In this document: in pieces, positions 28,285 to 37,931 of the stretch | How positions within the stretch are numbered: the stretch's first letter is position 1 | Layout of the letters: every line of letters starts with the position of its first letter | Origin: Oceanobacillus limi | GTDB lineage: Bacteria > Bacillota > Bacilli > Bacillales > Amphibacillaceae | Direction: 5' to 3' | NCBI RefSeq assembly: GCF_900111445.1 | Contig: NZ_FOHE01000003.1 | Location: 63,729-127,728, forward strand | Length of the DNA stretch: 64,000 nt | Notes under the pieces: generated by a model | Seen by the model: only the letters and a program-made list of their open reading frames with translations | The model's database searches: none | Told to the model about the DNA's origin: nothing | Position numbers and translations under genes: made by a program

Positions 28285-29211
28285 CTATTCCCTTTCCTCC
28301 AATACCTCCTCCAATCGATCGGGATAATCTGTAAACATACCAGTTACTCCCCAGTCCAAAAGTCGCACCATATCTTCCGTATCATTAACGGTAAAAGGAT
28401 GAAGCAATAACCCTGCATTGCGTACTTTTTTTACATAGTCCTTCGTTAATGTTGTATGGTTCACCCCTAGTCCAACAGCATAGCGCTTTAATTCTTTTAG
28501 CTCTTTATTCGAAATTTGTGCTTTACCGGAATAATGGATTAACTGTACAAGCGGAATAGAAGGATCCAACTGATGTACTTCCAGTAAACTTTCCGCGCTA
28601 AACGATTGAATAATCACTTTTCCCTCTTCAACGCCTTCGCCAGTTAAATGATATTCTTGCAAAGTGGCTACTAATTCTTCGACCATATTCGGATACTGTT
28701 CTGGTGTTTTGGTTTCGATGTAATAATTTGCTTCCGTACCAAACTCCTGAAAAATTTCTTCTAATGTAGGAATTTCTATGCTTCTGAAAGCTGGTTCTGC
28801 TAGGTCTGGATATTGTTCATTAAACCATGACCCAGCATCTAGAACTTTAACTTCTTCTAACAACATATTCTTTACAGTTCCCTCGTGATCCGTTGTACGA
28901 GATACATCCCCGTCGTGCATAGCGACTAATATATTATCTTTGGTCATTTGTAAGTCAATTTCAATATAATCGGCAGCTAATTCCTCGCCAATTTGATAGG
29001 AAAGAAGTGTGTGTTCGGGTGCATAAGCAGACGCACCGCGATGGGCAATATTAAGTATGCGATTCGGAGAAAGTAGGGATGTTGTTTTGCTTGAATTGTT
29101 ACTCTCTCGTTGTTCATCATGCTCCGTCGTTTGATGGAAAACCTCAGCCTCTTTCGGCTGGCATCCAAGTAACATCATCAATACCCCAACAATACAAACG
29201 AACTTTTTCAT
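28285..29211 (-). CDS. glpQ: Glycerophosphodiester phosphodiesterase lipoprotein
   Basis: A 308-residue lipoprotein (lipobox MMLLGC, Cys17) with a GDPD barrel. It hydrolyses glycerophosphodiesters to glycerol-3-phosphate and an alcohol outside the membrane. Visible active-site blocks are IAHRGASAYAPEHT near residue 55, IEIDLQMTKDNILVAMHD near 85 and the metal/acid-base region YYIETKTPEQYP near 163. Its start codon abuts the stop of the Na/Pi transporter gene, so the two are translationally coupled. With the transporter and PhoU upstream, it likely recovers phosphate from teichoic acid or lipid head groups. Confidence 0.92.
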   Translation of the reverse strand: MKKFVCIVGVLMMLLGCQPKEAEVFHQTTEHDEQRESNNSSKTTSLLSPNRILNIAHRGASAYAPEHTLLSYQIGEELAADYIEIDLQMTKDNILVAMHDGDVSRTTDHEGTVKNMLLEEVKVLDAGSWFNEQYPDLAEPAFRSIEIPTLEEIFQEFGTEANYYIETKTPEQYPNMVEELVATLQEYHLTGEGVEEGKVIIQSFSAESLLEVHQLDPSIPLVQLIHYSGKAQISNKELKELKRYAVGLGVNHTTLTKDYVKKVRNAGLLLHPFTVNDTEDMVRLLDWGVTGMFTDYPDRLEEVLEERE

Positions 29212-30819
29212 CTAAATCAACCCCAAAACAGTCCGAGAAATATTCATGGAATGGTGATATACCTGTAAAAGCTGGTTGGTCATATCTAAATATACTGCGC
29301 TGATATTAGGGTTATATTCATTATTGTCAATTAGACTATTAAAGTGCTCGAACTTAATGTCGTTTTCAAACTGATAGATCACCGATTGTGACTGGATGTT
29401 TTTTCGTGCGATTTGATGGTCCTCATGCTGAAATGCTTTCAGGGAGTTGGTATAGGTTTGTTCGATATGTGCTAACAAACGCTGTAAAACCTGCCTATCT
29501 TTTTCACTCAGCATAATATTCTTAGCCTCGACTTTTTCAGAAATACTTATAAATCGCATCACGGTATCCCCAATATTTTCAATTTCATTTAAGATGTTTA
29601 ATAGCTTTACTTCTTGGTTAGATTGGGCACCGGATAAGTCTCGTTGTCCGAGCTTTAATAAATATTGCTGGATTTTGATATAGGAGTCGTCAATGATCGC
29701 TTCAACTTGCTTTAGTGCATTTCCCTCATGCCTTCCTTCCATGAAAGGGGAGAGACGGCGAATCATATCCTCGTATACAATCTTAGCGAGTTCCGCGATT
29801 TGTTGTTTACTACTAATAAGTGCTTCTTCAGGGACTTCAAGCATTTTTTCGTCTAACTTCACCTTAAAAGTTGGTTCCTCCACCTTTCGTGGGAAAATCA
29901 AATCGAAACCACGTGCAACAATTCCTAATATCGGTAGAAAAAGCAAGGCAATGGTGAAATTAAATAACGTGTGGAAGTTGGCAATTTTACGCTCTGCATC
30001 ACCTGGAAGGATATCCATTGGATTCCAGATGAAAAAGATAAACAGAAAAGCCAAAATGACCCCAGTACATTTGAAGAAAAAGGTAAAAAAGGCGAGTTTC
30101 CTACCTTCTAAGCTGGAAGTTAGACTTGAGATAATGACTGGTAATGTTGAACCAACGTTTGCGCCGAGTATTAGCGGAATAACGGCATGGACTGAAAGGG
30201 CGCCGGTACCGACCAAGGCAATTCCGATAATGATTACGGCAGCACTTGAGTGAAATAGTGCGGTTAAGAGCATGGTCGCAATGGCGAAAAGGATTGGCAT
30301 GTCAGATAGGTAGATCAAGGTGTGTAAAACTGCTTCGTATTCACTCAATGGATGGATCGATGTCGTAATTAAATGGATCCCGTAAAAAATAAAACCAATG
30401 CTTAATGCTAGAAGGCCAATGATACGTATGCGATTCTTCTTTACGAATACCGTACATATCGCTCCGATAAAAATAAATAAAGAAGAGAAGACCGAAACAT
30501 TGAAGGTTAGGATTTGTACGGTTAAGGTTGTACCTATTGCTGAACCCAATATGACCCCAAATGCTTGTGACATGGTGATGGCGGAGCTACTGACGAGACC
30601 AACTGTAAGAATGGAAGTAACCGTACTGCTTTGCAACAAGAAGGTAGTAGCAACTCCGCTCATTACGCCTTTTATTCTAGTATTGGTAAGTTCAACGAGA
30701 TAGCTTCGTAGCTTAGAGGCAGCAATTCTTTGGAGACCATTGCTGAGTAAATGGGTACCATATAAGAATATTCCTAATCCACCAAAAAAACCTAGTAAAC
30801 TTTGTGCTAGTAAGTCCAT
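29212..30819 (-). CDS. Na/Pi cotransporter family protein (NptA/YjbB type)
   Basis: A 535-residue membrane protein with two inverted repeats, each marked by the substrate-binding motif: QSSTVTSILTVGLVSS near residue 63 and HSSAAVIIIGIALVGTG near 190. About nine membrane segments occupy residues 1-310. A soluble PhoU-like helical region follows (~335-535), usual for this bacterial subfamily. It imports, or possibly exports, inorganic phosphate. Together with the separate PhoU protein 105 bp upstream and the GDPD downstream it forms a phosphate-handling operon. No convincing Pho box was found. Confidence 0.9.
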   Translation of the reverse strand: MDLLAQSLLGFFGGLGIFLYGTHLLSNGLQRIAASKLRSYLVELTNTRIKGVMSGVATTFLLQSSTVTSILTVGLVSSSAITMSQAFGVILGSAIGTTLTVQILTFNVSVFSSLFIFIGAICTVFVKKNRIRIIGLLALSIGFIFYGIHLITTSIHPLSEYEAVLHTLIYLSDMPILFAIATMLLTALFHSSAAVIIIGIALVGTGALSVHAVIPLILGANVGSTLPVIISSLTSSLEGRKLAFFTFFFKCTGVILAFLFIFFIWNPMDILPGDAERKIANFHTLFNFTIALLFLPILGIVARGFDLIFPRKVEEPTFKVKLDEKMLEVPEEALISSKQQIAELAKIVYEDMIRRLSPFMEGRHEGNALKQVEAIIDDSYIKIQQYLLKLGQRDLSGAQSNQEVKLLNILNEIENIGDTVMRFISISEKVEAKNIMLSEKDRQVLQRLLAHIEQTYTNSLKAFQHEDHQIARKNIQSQSVIYQFENDIKFEHFNSLIDNNEYNPNISAVYLDMTNQLLQVYHHSMNISRTVLGLI

Positions 30820-30924
30820 TGGTATGTTCCTTTCTCACAAGGTAAAAATATACGACTTCGTTGTGAATCGAATAGAACGAGTCGTTGTCCTGTTGTACAT
30901 CACTAAACAAGGGAGTTCGTTTCT

Positions 30925-31563
30925 TTAGCCCAGCTTCCATACGATCTTTTGATACGTTCGTGCAATATTGACGAGATGATCGCCGATTCGCTCTAAAAAT
31001 CTACTAATGATGATCATTTTTAATTTGCTTTCGGAAATTTTTTTGTGATTTTTGATGAGATCTGCGACATTTTGATACGTATCCTTGTTCAACTTGTTAA
31101 CATGTTCATCATGCTGCACGACTTTATCTAGGGACACAATATCATCATTGTTCATACCATGAATTAACCACGTAATCATTTTCTGTTCGTATTGGAAAAA
31201 TTTACGAATCATCGGCTTTAATTCCTTGGCATCCGTGTCATCACTAATTGTGATGATGTTGGTCAATTGATCGCCAATCCGCTCGAGATCTCTGATAATA
31301 CGATTCATTGCGAGTAACCATTTGATGTCATGTACATCCAATTGCTGCAAGGAGATAATTTCAGAAATGTATTTTTCAATTTTTCGTTCATTATGATCCA
31401 CATAATTCTCTGCCTCGAGGATATGATTACGGTTTTCATCAGAAGGGTTATTCAAATAAGCAATATAGTAATCTGTCATTTCGTCCAGATTATCTAAAAT
31501 ACTTAATGTGAGGTTTTTAATTTCATAACGTTTTTCTTGAAAATAATTTTGACGTGTTAGCAT
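30925..31563 (-). CDS. PhoU family protein
   Basis: A 212-residue all-helical protein with two PhoU repeats, each with the E/D-R-I-G-D metal-binding motif: RDLERIGDQLTNI near residue 95 and RFLERIGDHLVNIA near 193. PhoU proteins bind phosphate transporters and report phosphate status. It is the first gene of the PhoU-NptA-GDPD transcription unit. An AGGTG ribosome site is present before the ATG. Confidence 0.9.
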   Translation of the reverse strand: MLTRQNYFQEKRYEIKNLTLSILDNLDEMTDYYIAYLNNPSDENRNHILEAENYVDHNERKIEKYISEIISLQQLDVHDIKWLLAMNRIIRDLERIGDQLTNIITISDDTDAKELKPMIRKFFQYEQKMITWLIHGMNNDDIVSLDKVVQHDEHVNKLNKDTYQNVADLIKNHKKISESKLKMIIISRFLERIGDHLVNIARTYQKIVWKLG

Positions 31564-31592
31564 TTAAACACCTCCAATCTATTTAGCTATTA

Positions 31593-31618
31593 GGAAAAGC
31601 CTTGCACGGGCAAGGCTT
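31593..31618 (-). terminator. Terminator of the ugp-GDPD-hydrolase operon
   Basis: A 9-bp perfect stem (AAGCCTTGC/GCAAGGCTT) with a 4-base loop, followed on the minus strand by a short T-rich tail. It lies between the hydrolase stop and the phoU start. Confidence 0.7.
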
Positions 31619-31661
31619 CGCTTTAAAGTACTATTGTATTGTTCTTCATCTGAAAATATGA

Positions 31662-32615
31662 CTAATTGGATACTTCTTCGGCATGTTCCATCTCTGTGTA
31701 AATATCAATCTTCTTTCCATCCGAAACAAGTAGGACATTGCCATGAAATTGAGATACATATACTTCGCTAAACTCCAAATAGTCGTCATAGGTTGGTTTG
31801 CTGTAGAGTAGGTTAATTGGGATAACGGAAATTTCTGGATTGACCGCATCAATGAATTTCTCTGATGACGAAGTGTGTTGACCATGATGTGGGGCAACTA
31901 GGACGTCTGCAGCTAAATCGTCCCCAAAGGTATCGACAAGCTGACTTTCTACGCCTTTATATATATCGCCGGGAAAAAGGAATGATCGATCTTTGTAGGT
32001 GAGCTTTAGGACAAGGGACAAATCATTTACTACCCCAGCGGAAAAATCATCGAAAATATCAAGGTAATTTTCAATTGTATTCTGGTCAGGACTTAACACT
32101 TCTAACGTAAGATCCTTTTCAATTTCGATGACATCGCCTTTTTCAGGATAGGTAACATCAATGTTGTTATTAGAAATTAACTCCTGATATTGCAAATATA
32201 CATCGGAATCATAAGGGAAATCTGTTTCAAGGACCTGCCCGATTTCTTTTGTTTCCAATAGAGTTAGGTAGCCTCCTATATGATCTTGGTGTGGGTGGGA
32301 TGCAATCGCGTAATCTATTGTTTCTACGTCAAGGTCATTTAAGTACTCATCGACCAATGGACCAACCGCTGGAATGCCAGCATCAATGAGAAGCGTTTTT
32401 CCTTTTGGTGTTATAATTAGGGAGGATATACCAGTCTTCTCCGTGCCATCTGGTGGATCTAAATGGAAAAAGCGAACTTCTAAATCTCCTGATTCTTCAT
32501 CACTGGCAAAAACGGCTTCCGCATCCACTTCTCGCGTTCCGCTGTCTGATTGTTCCGTGCAGCCTAGTAGCAATATAAGCAGCACCCCGATAAGGATACT
32601 TTTTCGTACATACAT
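31662..32615 (-). CDS. Metallo-beta-lactamase-fold lipoprotein (ComEC/Rec2 C-domain-like)
   Basis: A 317-residue lipoprotein (lipobox LLLGC, Cys19) with an MBL-fold hydrolase domain like the C-terminal domain of ComEC. The metal motif SHPHQDHIGG is near residue 112, a second metal residue is in LFPGDIYKGVE, and APHHGQHTSSS is near 252. Stand-alone MBL proteins of this group are putative nucleases or phosphodiesterases. Being last in the ugp-GDPD operon and surface exposed, a role in releasing phosphate from organic phosphodiesters is plausible but not shown. The start sits 27 bp after the GDPD gene. Confidence 0.85.
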   Translation of the reverse strand: MYVRKSILIGVLLILLLGCTEQSDSGTREVDAEAVFASDEESGDLEVRFFHLDPPDGTEKTGISSLIITPKGKTLLIDAGIPAVGPLVDEYLNDLDVETIDYAIASHPHQDHIGGYLTLLETKEIGQVLETDFPYDSDVYLQYQELISNNNIDVTYPEKGDVIEIEKDLTLEVLSPDQNTIENYLDIFDDFSAGVVNDLSLVLKLTYKDRSFLFPGDIYKGVESQLVDTFGDDLAADVLVAPHHGQHTSSSEKFIDAVNPEISVIPINLLYSKPTYDDYLEFSEVYVSQFHGNVLLVSDGKKIDIYTEMEHAEEVSN

Positions 32616-32642
32616 TACATCACTCCTCCATCGTTAAGTTCG

Positions 32643-33359
32643 TCATGGAGTAAAGATCTTCGGGTTATTGGAAAAAACACCATCGACACCAAGTTCAACA
32701 AGTTGATGGTATTGCGCCATTTTGTTTACGGTAAATGGATAAACCTGATAGCCTAGCTTTTGACATTCATCGATCAACTGCTTGTCTGTCCACCCGGCAT
32801 GCGGATGAATGCTCGTAATTTCTAAACCAGTTTGGCGTGCGTAGTCCCAAGGTTTTAGAATACGGTAATAAAATAGTAGCCCTAGTGGAATACCAGGCTC
32901 AAGCCGTTGCATCTTCTCGAGTGCTACATGGTCGAAGGAAGAAATAATGAGATTATCGAGTCGCTGGTGATTTTTTAAACAGCTCCATAAAGTTTCTTCA
33001 ATCCCCTCATAAATGACGGGAATGTTTTTAATTTCTATATTTAATACGATTTCCTTTGGTATAACTTCCAAGATTTCATCCAATGTAGCTAACGTGGTTC
33101 CAGCGAATTCATCGGAAAAGGAAGAGCCAACATCGATCTCCTTGATTTCAGCTAATGTATAGTCTTTTACAAGTCCTTTCGCATTCTTGTTGAAACGGGT
33201 TAATTTATGATCATGGATCACGACTAATTGCTGATCCTTCGTTAGCTGGACATCTAATTCAATAGCTTTCGCTCCATGTTCAAGTGCTTTTTTCATTGCA
33301 GGTAGTGTGTTTTCAGGGCCCTCCGTTAACGAACCCCGGTGTGCAAAATTTAGTACCAA
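32643..33359 (-). CDS. ugpQ: Cytoplasmic glycerophosphodiester phosphodiesterase (UgpQ type)
   Basis: A 238-residue GDPD without a signal peptide. It has the family blocks NFAHRGSLTEGPENT near residue 4, IELDVQLTKDQQLVVIHD near 38 and VLNIEIKN near 110. It would split imported glycerophosphodiesters inside the cell. It lies downstream of the substrate-binding protein gene of a Ugp-type importer, the order expected for ugpQ. A hairpin at 33393-33415 separates it from ugpB and may set expression ratios. Confidence 0.9.
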   Translation of the reverse strand: MVLNFAHRGSLTEGPENTLPAMKKALEHGAKAIELDVQLTKDQQLVVIHDHKLTRFNKNAKGLVKDYTLAEIKEIDVGSSFSDEFAGTTLATLDEILEVIPKEIVLNIEIKNIPVIYEGIEETLWSCLKNHQRLDNLIISSFDHVALEKMQRLEPGIPLGLLFYYRILKPWDYARQTGLEITSIHPHAGWTDKQLIDECQKLGYQVYPFTVNKMAQYHQLVELGVDGVFSNNPKIFTP

Positions 33360-33392
33360 ATTAATTACCTCACTTTGTTTTATATGTAAGTG

Positions 33393-33415
33393 GCGAGGAG
33401 GGATATCCCCCTCGC
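33393..33415 (-). promoter_or_regulatory. Intercistronic hairpin after ugpB
   Basis: GCGAGGAGGG and CCCCCTCGC arms around ATAT, with no T-run. In ABC importer operons such hairpins often stabilise the upstream binding-protein message. That role is inferred here. Confidence 0.45.
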
Positions 33416-33422
33416 ACGAAAC

Positions 33423-34739
33423 TTAATCTAATGAATCTGTTATTTTCTGTGCAGCATCATCAAGTGCTTCTTGTGGATCACGGCCTTCGTACATTTCACC
33501 AAGTGCCGTTTCAATGATTTTTCGAGCTTCTGGTAGAACTTCCGTTAGGGCGCCTTGTGTTGCAGGACTAACGGTCGTGTTTTCCAATTGTTCGACAGCT
33601 GTTTTATATACAGGGTACTCTTCATACACGTCTTTTAATACATCTTCCTCGTATGCAGCTGGTGTAATCGGGAAGTAACCCGTTGCTGCAGCCCATTCCG
33701 CCTGTACATCAGCATTGGTCATGAACTTAACAAATTCCCATGCTGCCTCTTGATCTTCCTCAGGCACTTGGTTGGTAATCCATAGGGAAGCACCACCAAC
33801 CACAACGCCTTGTGGTTCCATTCCATCAGCTGAAGGTAAAAATGCTGTTCCAACCTCGAATGCAGAGTTTTCCAGAACTTGTGCTGTGTTTGCGGTGGAG
33901 TCTAAATACATTCCAACCTGCCCAGCAAAGAACGGTCCACGTGGGTCATCCCAGTTGCTACCGTAGTTGCGGAATGTTTCCGCTTGATTCATTTCATTTA
34001 ACCAATTGAAGATATTTAATCCTTCTTCGGAATTAACCAAGGCTTCGGTTGCATCGCCACTACGACCATTATCATTATCAAGGTATAGTGCGCCTTGGTT
34101 CGCCATTAATTGCTCAAAGAACCAACCGATTGTTGCCATTGTGAATCCATACGTGTCATCGTCGGATAGCGCCTCGGCAGCCTCAATCATTTCGCTAAAA
34201 GTGCTTGGCGGATTGTCAGGATCTAAGCCAGCATCACGGAACATGTCTTTATTATAAAACATAACCGCATTGGATGTGTTAAACGGCATGGAGTACAGGT
34301 CTCCATCTAGCTGATAGTAAGATAGGATATTCTCCTCTAAGTTTGACACATCAAAGTTGTCACTGTCGATGAATTCCTGCATTGGTGTAATAAATCCACT
34401 TTCACTCATGTACTTGGTACCGATTTCAAAAACTTGAACGATTGCCGGAGCTTCATCGGATCCACCAACTGCCCGTAGTTTGTTAAGGGAGTCATCGTAG
34501 CTCCCTTGGTAGATCGCTTCAACGGAAACGGAATCGGATTGCTCATTAAATTTGTTTACGATGTCTTCTAATGCCTCACCATTAATTCCACTCATGGCAT
34601 GCCAAAAGGTAATCTCGGTTTTCCCATCGGCATTTTCTCCATTACCTGAATCTGTGTCTTCCTCATCATTGTTGCTACATGCTACCAGAGCAAGCATGAG
34701 CACCACCATCATGAGAAAACTGCCAACAAACTTTTTCAT
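33423..34739 (-). CDS. ugpB: Glycerol-3-phosphate/sugar ABC importer, substrate-binding lipoprotein
   Basis: A 438-residue solute-binding lipoprotein (lipobox LALVAC, Cys21) of the carbohydrate/UgpB class. Family text includes EITFWHAMSGINGEALEDIV near residue 42, SMPFNTSNAVMFYNKDMF near 145 and a C-terminal KIIETALGEMYEGRDPQEALD. The neighbouring GDPD argues for glycerol-3-phosphate or glycerophosphodiesters as ligand. The permease genes precede it on the same strand (23 bp). Confidence 0.88.
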   Translation of the reverse strand: MKKFVGSFLMMVVLMLALVACSNNDEEDTDSGNGENADGKTEITFWHAMSGINGEALEDIVNKFNEQSDSVSVEAIYQGSYDDSLNKLRAVGGSDEAPAIVQVFEIGTKYMSESGFITPMQEFIDSDNFDVSNLEENILSYYQLDGDLYSMPFNTSNAVMFYNKDMFRDAGLDPDNPPSTFSEMIEAAEALSDDDTYGFTMATIGWFFEQLMANQGALYLDNDNGRSGDATEALVNSEEGLNIFNWLNEMNQAETFRNYGSNWDDPRGPFFAGQVGMYLDSTANTAQVLENSAFEVGTAFLPSADGMEPQGVVVGGASLWITNQVPEEDQEAAWEFVKFMTNADVQAEWAAATGYFPITPAAYEEDVLKDVYEEYPVYKTAVEQLENTTVSPATQGALTEVLPEARKIIETALGEMYEGRDPQEALDDAAQKITDSLD

Positions 34740-34762
34740 CCTTTCATTTCCCCTTTCGAATT

Positions 34763-35572
34763 TTAGCCTTTTAATGCTCCTGATGTTAATCCTTCTCTAA
34801 TATACTTTAACCCTATGAATAGTAGGATTAGAGTCGGTAATAGAATCGTCACCACGCCCGCCATAACTGCGTTCCAGGAAGAGGAACTTTCATTGGCTAT
34901 AAGCATTTTTAACCCAATTTGCACGGTACGAACGGTATCGTCATTTGTTACAAGAAGCGGCCATAGGTATTGGTTCCACGTCGTTAAAAATCCATAGATT
35001 CCTAGCGCACTTAGCGAAGACTTGGATAAAGGCAAAGCGAATTTTAAATAGAATCGAAATCTGGAACAACCATCCATTTGTGCGGATTCCCACAGTTCTT
35101 TTGGAATGGTTAGAAAGTGTTGTCGTAATAGGAATATTCCAAATGGTAATGCGAAAAATGGGAAGGTTAACCCGGCGTATGTATTGATCCACCCCAAATT
35201 AAGGACTGTTAGGAAGTTCGGAATCATTGCTGCCTCCCACGGGATTAGCATGGTTGCTAAAAATAGGAAAAAGATGAGCTCCCGACCTTTAAATGGGATA
35301 AAGACAAATGCATAAGCGGATAAGCTACATACGATTAGCTGTCCAATCATAACAATGAACGACACCCAAAAACTCACGGTTAAATAATGAACGAGTGGAA
35401 CCCGTTCAAAGACATCTTTGTATGCGTCAAAATTAATCGATGACGGCAATAGCTTTCCTGCATAAATTTCCTGCGGGGACATGAAGCTTGCCGAAATTGC
35501 ATACAAAATCGGAAAGAAAAGAACCAGTGATGATACGAGTAATAGAGCATAAATGATAATTTTTTTGATCAT
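34763..35572 (-). CDS. ugpE: ABC importer permease (UgpE type)
   Basis: A 269-residue inner-membrane permease with six hydrophobic segments and the EAA loop near residue 165 (ELWESAQMDGCSRFRFYLKFALPLSK), which docks the ATPase. It overlaps the preceding permease gene by 4 bp, indicating translational coupling. No ATP-binding subunit gene is present in this operon, so a shared MsmX/UgpC-like ATPase elsewhere would be needed (inference). Confidence 0.9.
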   Translation of the reverse strand: MIKKIIIYALLLVSSLVLFFPILYAISASFMSPQEIYAGKLLPSSINFDAYKDVFERVPLVHYLTVSFWVSFIVMIGQLIVCSLSAYAFVFIPFKGRELIFFLFLATMLIPWEAAMIPNFLTVLNLGWINTYAGLTFPFFALPFGIFLLRQHFLTIPKELWESAQMDGCSRFRFYLKFALPLSKSSLSALGIYGFLTTWNQYLWPLLVTNDDTVRTVQIGLKMLIANESSSSWNAVMAGVVTILLPTLILLFIGLKYIREGLTSGALKG

Positions 35573-36474
35573 TGGTAATGCACCTTCTTTTCTCCGACAC
35601 GGAATTGAATGATGGTCACAATTAAAATGATGATAAATAACAGAATCGCCTGTGCACTAGCAAACCCAAAGTTTCCATAAGAGAATGCTTCTAAGTAAAT
35701 GGAGTATACGATAATATTCGTTGCTCCAGCAGGACCTCCACCTGTTAAAATGTCAATCTGGCCAAAAGTCTGGAATGCACCAATCACTCCAATGATGATG
35801 ACAAAAAATAGAACAGGAGATAGCATCGGAAGTGTTATTTTAAACAGCTTCTGAAAGTACCCGGCACCATCAATTTCTGCACTCTCGTACAACTCACGTG
35901 AAATGTTTTGCAACCCACCGAGAAGAATTATGAAATTAATCCCAATATGCATCCAAACAGTGGTTATCGCTACAGAGACGAGTGCCCACTTTGAATCGGT
36001 CAGCCATTCCACACCATCAATACCAACTGTCCCAAGAATACTATTGAGTACGCCTAGTGATGGGTGGAATAAAAATAGAAAGATTGTCGCACCAGCAGCA
36101 ACCGATACACCTAAGGTTGATGAAAAGATTGTCCGGAAAAAGCCAATCCCTTTTAATTTTTCACTGGCAATCACTGCGAGAAAGAGCGAGATCAGAATCT
36201 CCGCCGGTACCGTATAGAGAACAAATAGGAAGGTTCCCACCATACTTTTACGAAACTCACTTGACTGGAACAACTCCGCATAATGTCCCCAACCAACCCA
36301 ATCTCCAACCTGACCACCACCACTCACTTCAAAAAAGCTAAAGTAAAGCGTCTTAAACATTGGATAGAAAAGGAAAACACCAAGTAACAGCAAAGCAGGT
36401 GAAAGGTACAACATCCCAATACCAAATAACTTTTTCCCATTATGATAACCTAGCTTCGCACTTGTATTTGCCAC
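35569..36474 (-). CDS. ugpA: ABC importer permease (UgpA type)
   Basis: A 301-residue permease with six membrane segments and the EAA motif near residue 197 (ELYESAEIDGAGYFQKLFKITLPM). It is the first gene of the minus-strand operon ugpA-ugpE-ugpB-ugpQ-hydrolase. The GGGGTG-type ribosome site lies before its ATG. The promoter must lie in the ~90 bp between it and the first REP copy at 36565. Confidence 0.9.
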   Translation of the reverse strand: MANTSAKLGYHNGKKLFGIGMLYLSPALLLLGVFLFYPMFKTLYFSFFEVSGGGQVGDWVGWGHYAELFQSSEFRKSMVGTFLFVLYTVPAEILISLFLAVIASEKLKGIGFFRTIFSSTLGVSVAAGATIFLFLFHPSLGVLNSILGTVGIDGVEWLTDSKWALVSVAITTVWMHIGINFIILLGGLQNISRELYESAEIDGAGYFQKLFKITLPMLSPVLFFVIIIGVIGAFQTFGQIDILTGGGPAGATNIIVYSIYLEAFSYGNFGFASAQAILLFIIILIVTIIQFRVGEKKVHYQ

Positions 36475-36564
36475 AACGTAATCACCCCTTTGGTAAAAGT
36501 TTATCGATGTTGTCCAGTAGATAGAACTAGCAATTTGAAAATTTACAGAAGGTTAATGTTTTGT

Positions 36565-36594
36565 GGGAAGCGAGGGGACGGTTCTGGTGCTTCC
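36565..36594 (+). repeat. REP-like palindrome, copy 1
   Basis: Matches GGGAAGCG / GGGGACGGTTCT / GCTTCC. It lies at the broken 5' end of the NERD remnant and upstream of the ugp operon start. Confidence 0.85.
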
Positions 36595-36603
36595 TTTTTG
36601 GGA

Positions 36604-37206
36604 TGAAACAATGCATCCTAAGTAATGGGAAGAAAGAACAGGGTATCAACTATCCTATCACCCAAGCTGAAAATCAAAAATTCCTTTTGCAGAACTGGTT
36701 CTACAATCATAATATTAACGATATTCCCACCTATTATTTCATCGCCTTTAGTGATCCAAGTACTATAATTGAGGTCAAAGGTGATCAACAATCCATTGCT
36801 GACGTTGTAGCGCATGGCGAACAAATCCCCCAAATGATTATAAATAAAGATAGTGAGCTCCCTAATAGATTTCAAGATTATAAACTAGGTAAAGTAATTT
36901 TGAAAGAGTGTGGTGAGTTTGATTTTGATATACTTGGTAATTTTCAAGTTACAGCTAAAGACGTTATGCCGGGGGGCAATGTCAAAAATGTGGGAGGTTT
37001 GGAATGAAGCGAATTAGATGTAGTTGGCAATGTCCGAAGTGTAATCATAGGTCGAACGCCGCACATAGGCCAGCAATTGGAGATTGTTTTTTAATATTTA
37101 GCAGTTCAATTACTAGTAAGTTGGGGAAGTGGTTTTTATGTGTGCAATCACGTTATGTCGTGAAACGGATCTTTCAAAAAGAAAATCTAGTTTATGATTC
37201 CAAGAA
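36604..37206 (+). pseudogene. NERD-domain protein remnant (truncated, frameshifted)
   Basis: The remains of a NERD (nuclease-related) domain gene. The first frame, ending at the TGA at 37005-37007, carries the back half of the NERD fold (YPITQAENQKFLLQNWF, AFSDPSTIIEVKG, VVAHGEQIPQMI). After a six-G run at 36971-36976 the coding sense moves to another frame, which reads CQKCGRFGMKRIRCSWQCPKC-like zinc-ribbon cysteines and the usual tail (HRPAIGDCFLIFSSSIT ...). Adding one G to the run restores a single frame. The normal N-terminal half (~100 residues) is missing. REP copies 1 and 2, in the same orientation, bound the remnant on both sides. Confidence 0.8.
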
Positions 37207-37209
37207 GAT

Positions 37210-37240
37210 GGGAAGCGAGGGGACGGTTCTGATGTTTCCC
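37210..37240 (+). repeat. REP-like palindrome, copy 2
   Basis: GGGAAGCGAGGGGACGGTTC followed by TGATGTTTCCC. One arm has drifted (TTTCCC for CTTCC). It closes the NERD remnant. Confidence 0.85.
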
Positions 37241-37931
37241 TTTAAGAGAAATCTCCCAAATGAGTACATGAATGATTAGTTTGATCAGAGTATTGGTTGT
37301 TTGTAGATTAGAGCATCAATTGATTGAAGGGTAAAAGGTATAGGTTGGATAACTAGAGAAATGGCTATTTTGACAAGTAAGAGGGGTTGTTCCCCCACTC
37401 CAATTATATAAGATTAATTAATTACAAACTACTGTGGTCAGATCCCCACTACATTTAGTGCGAAAGTGAATGATAATCACTTAGAAAAGTGGGATAAGTA
37501 TAATTGAAAGCTCCCAGTAGTTATTGATTTTATAAGGAATATGAATAAGTCGTTCTCCATCGCTGGTATCTGATAGACAAGACATGGTAATCGAAAATCT
37601 GGTTGAGCTTGCAAGAGTGCAGAGTAAGGTAAAATTCTTTGTCAGTACATATTCTCCTTAGTAACTTTTTCAGCAACCAATAATTCTATTCTTTCTAGTC
37701 TTTCTGATAGGTATTCTTTCCAATTCTCTTTTCATTCCTAATTTCGCCATGATAATAGGTAACAATATTTCTAGGACATATCAACATACTCTTAGCTGTC
37801 ATAATCCTCATCTCAGTAAAACTTTTCAGGGATGGTATAGAAGGTGTAAGTAAAGTCGGTCTTCCTTACGCTTCGGTAAAAGAATCTTAAGATAAACAGC
37901 TGAAATTTTCTGAAATAATCAATCTTTTTAA
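37241..37931. other. Non-coding stretch between the NERD remnant and the reductase
   Basis: About 690 bp with no frame that has both a ribosome site and protein-like content. A 26-codon frame near 37583 (MVIENLVELARVQSK start) looks like a scrap of a lost gene. No terminator is obvious. Confidence 0.5.

Noticed and set aside
37432-37462. Similarity to bases 51705-51730 (GTCAG-TCC-CACTAC)
   Set aside because: Only about 15 matching bases with gaps; may be chance.
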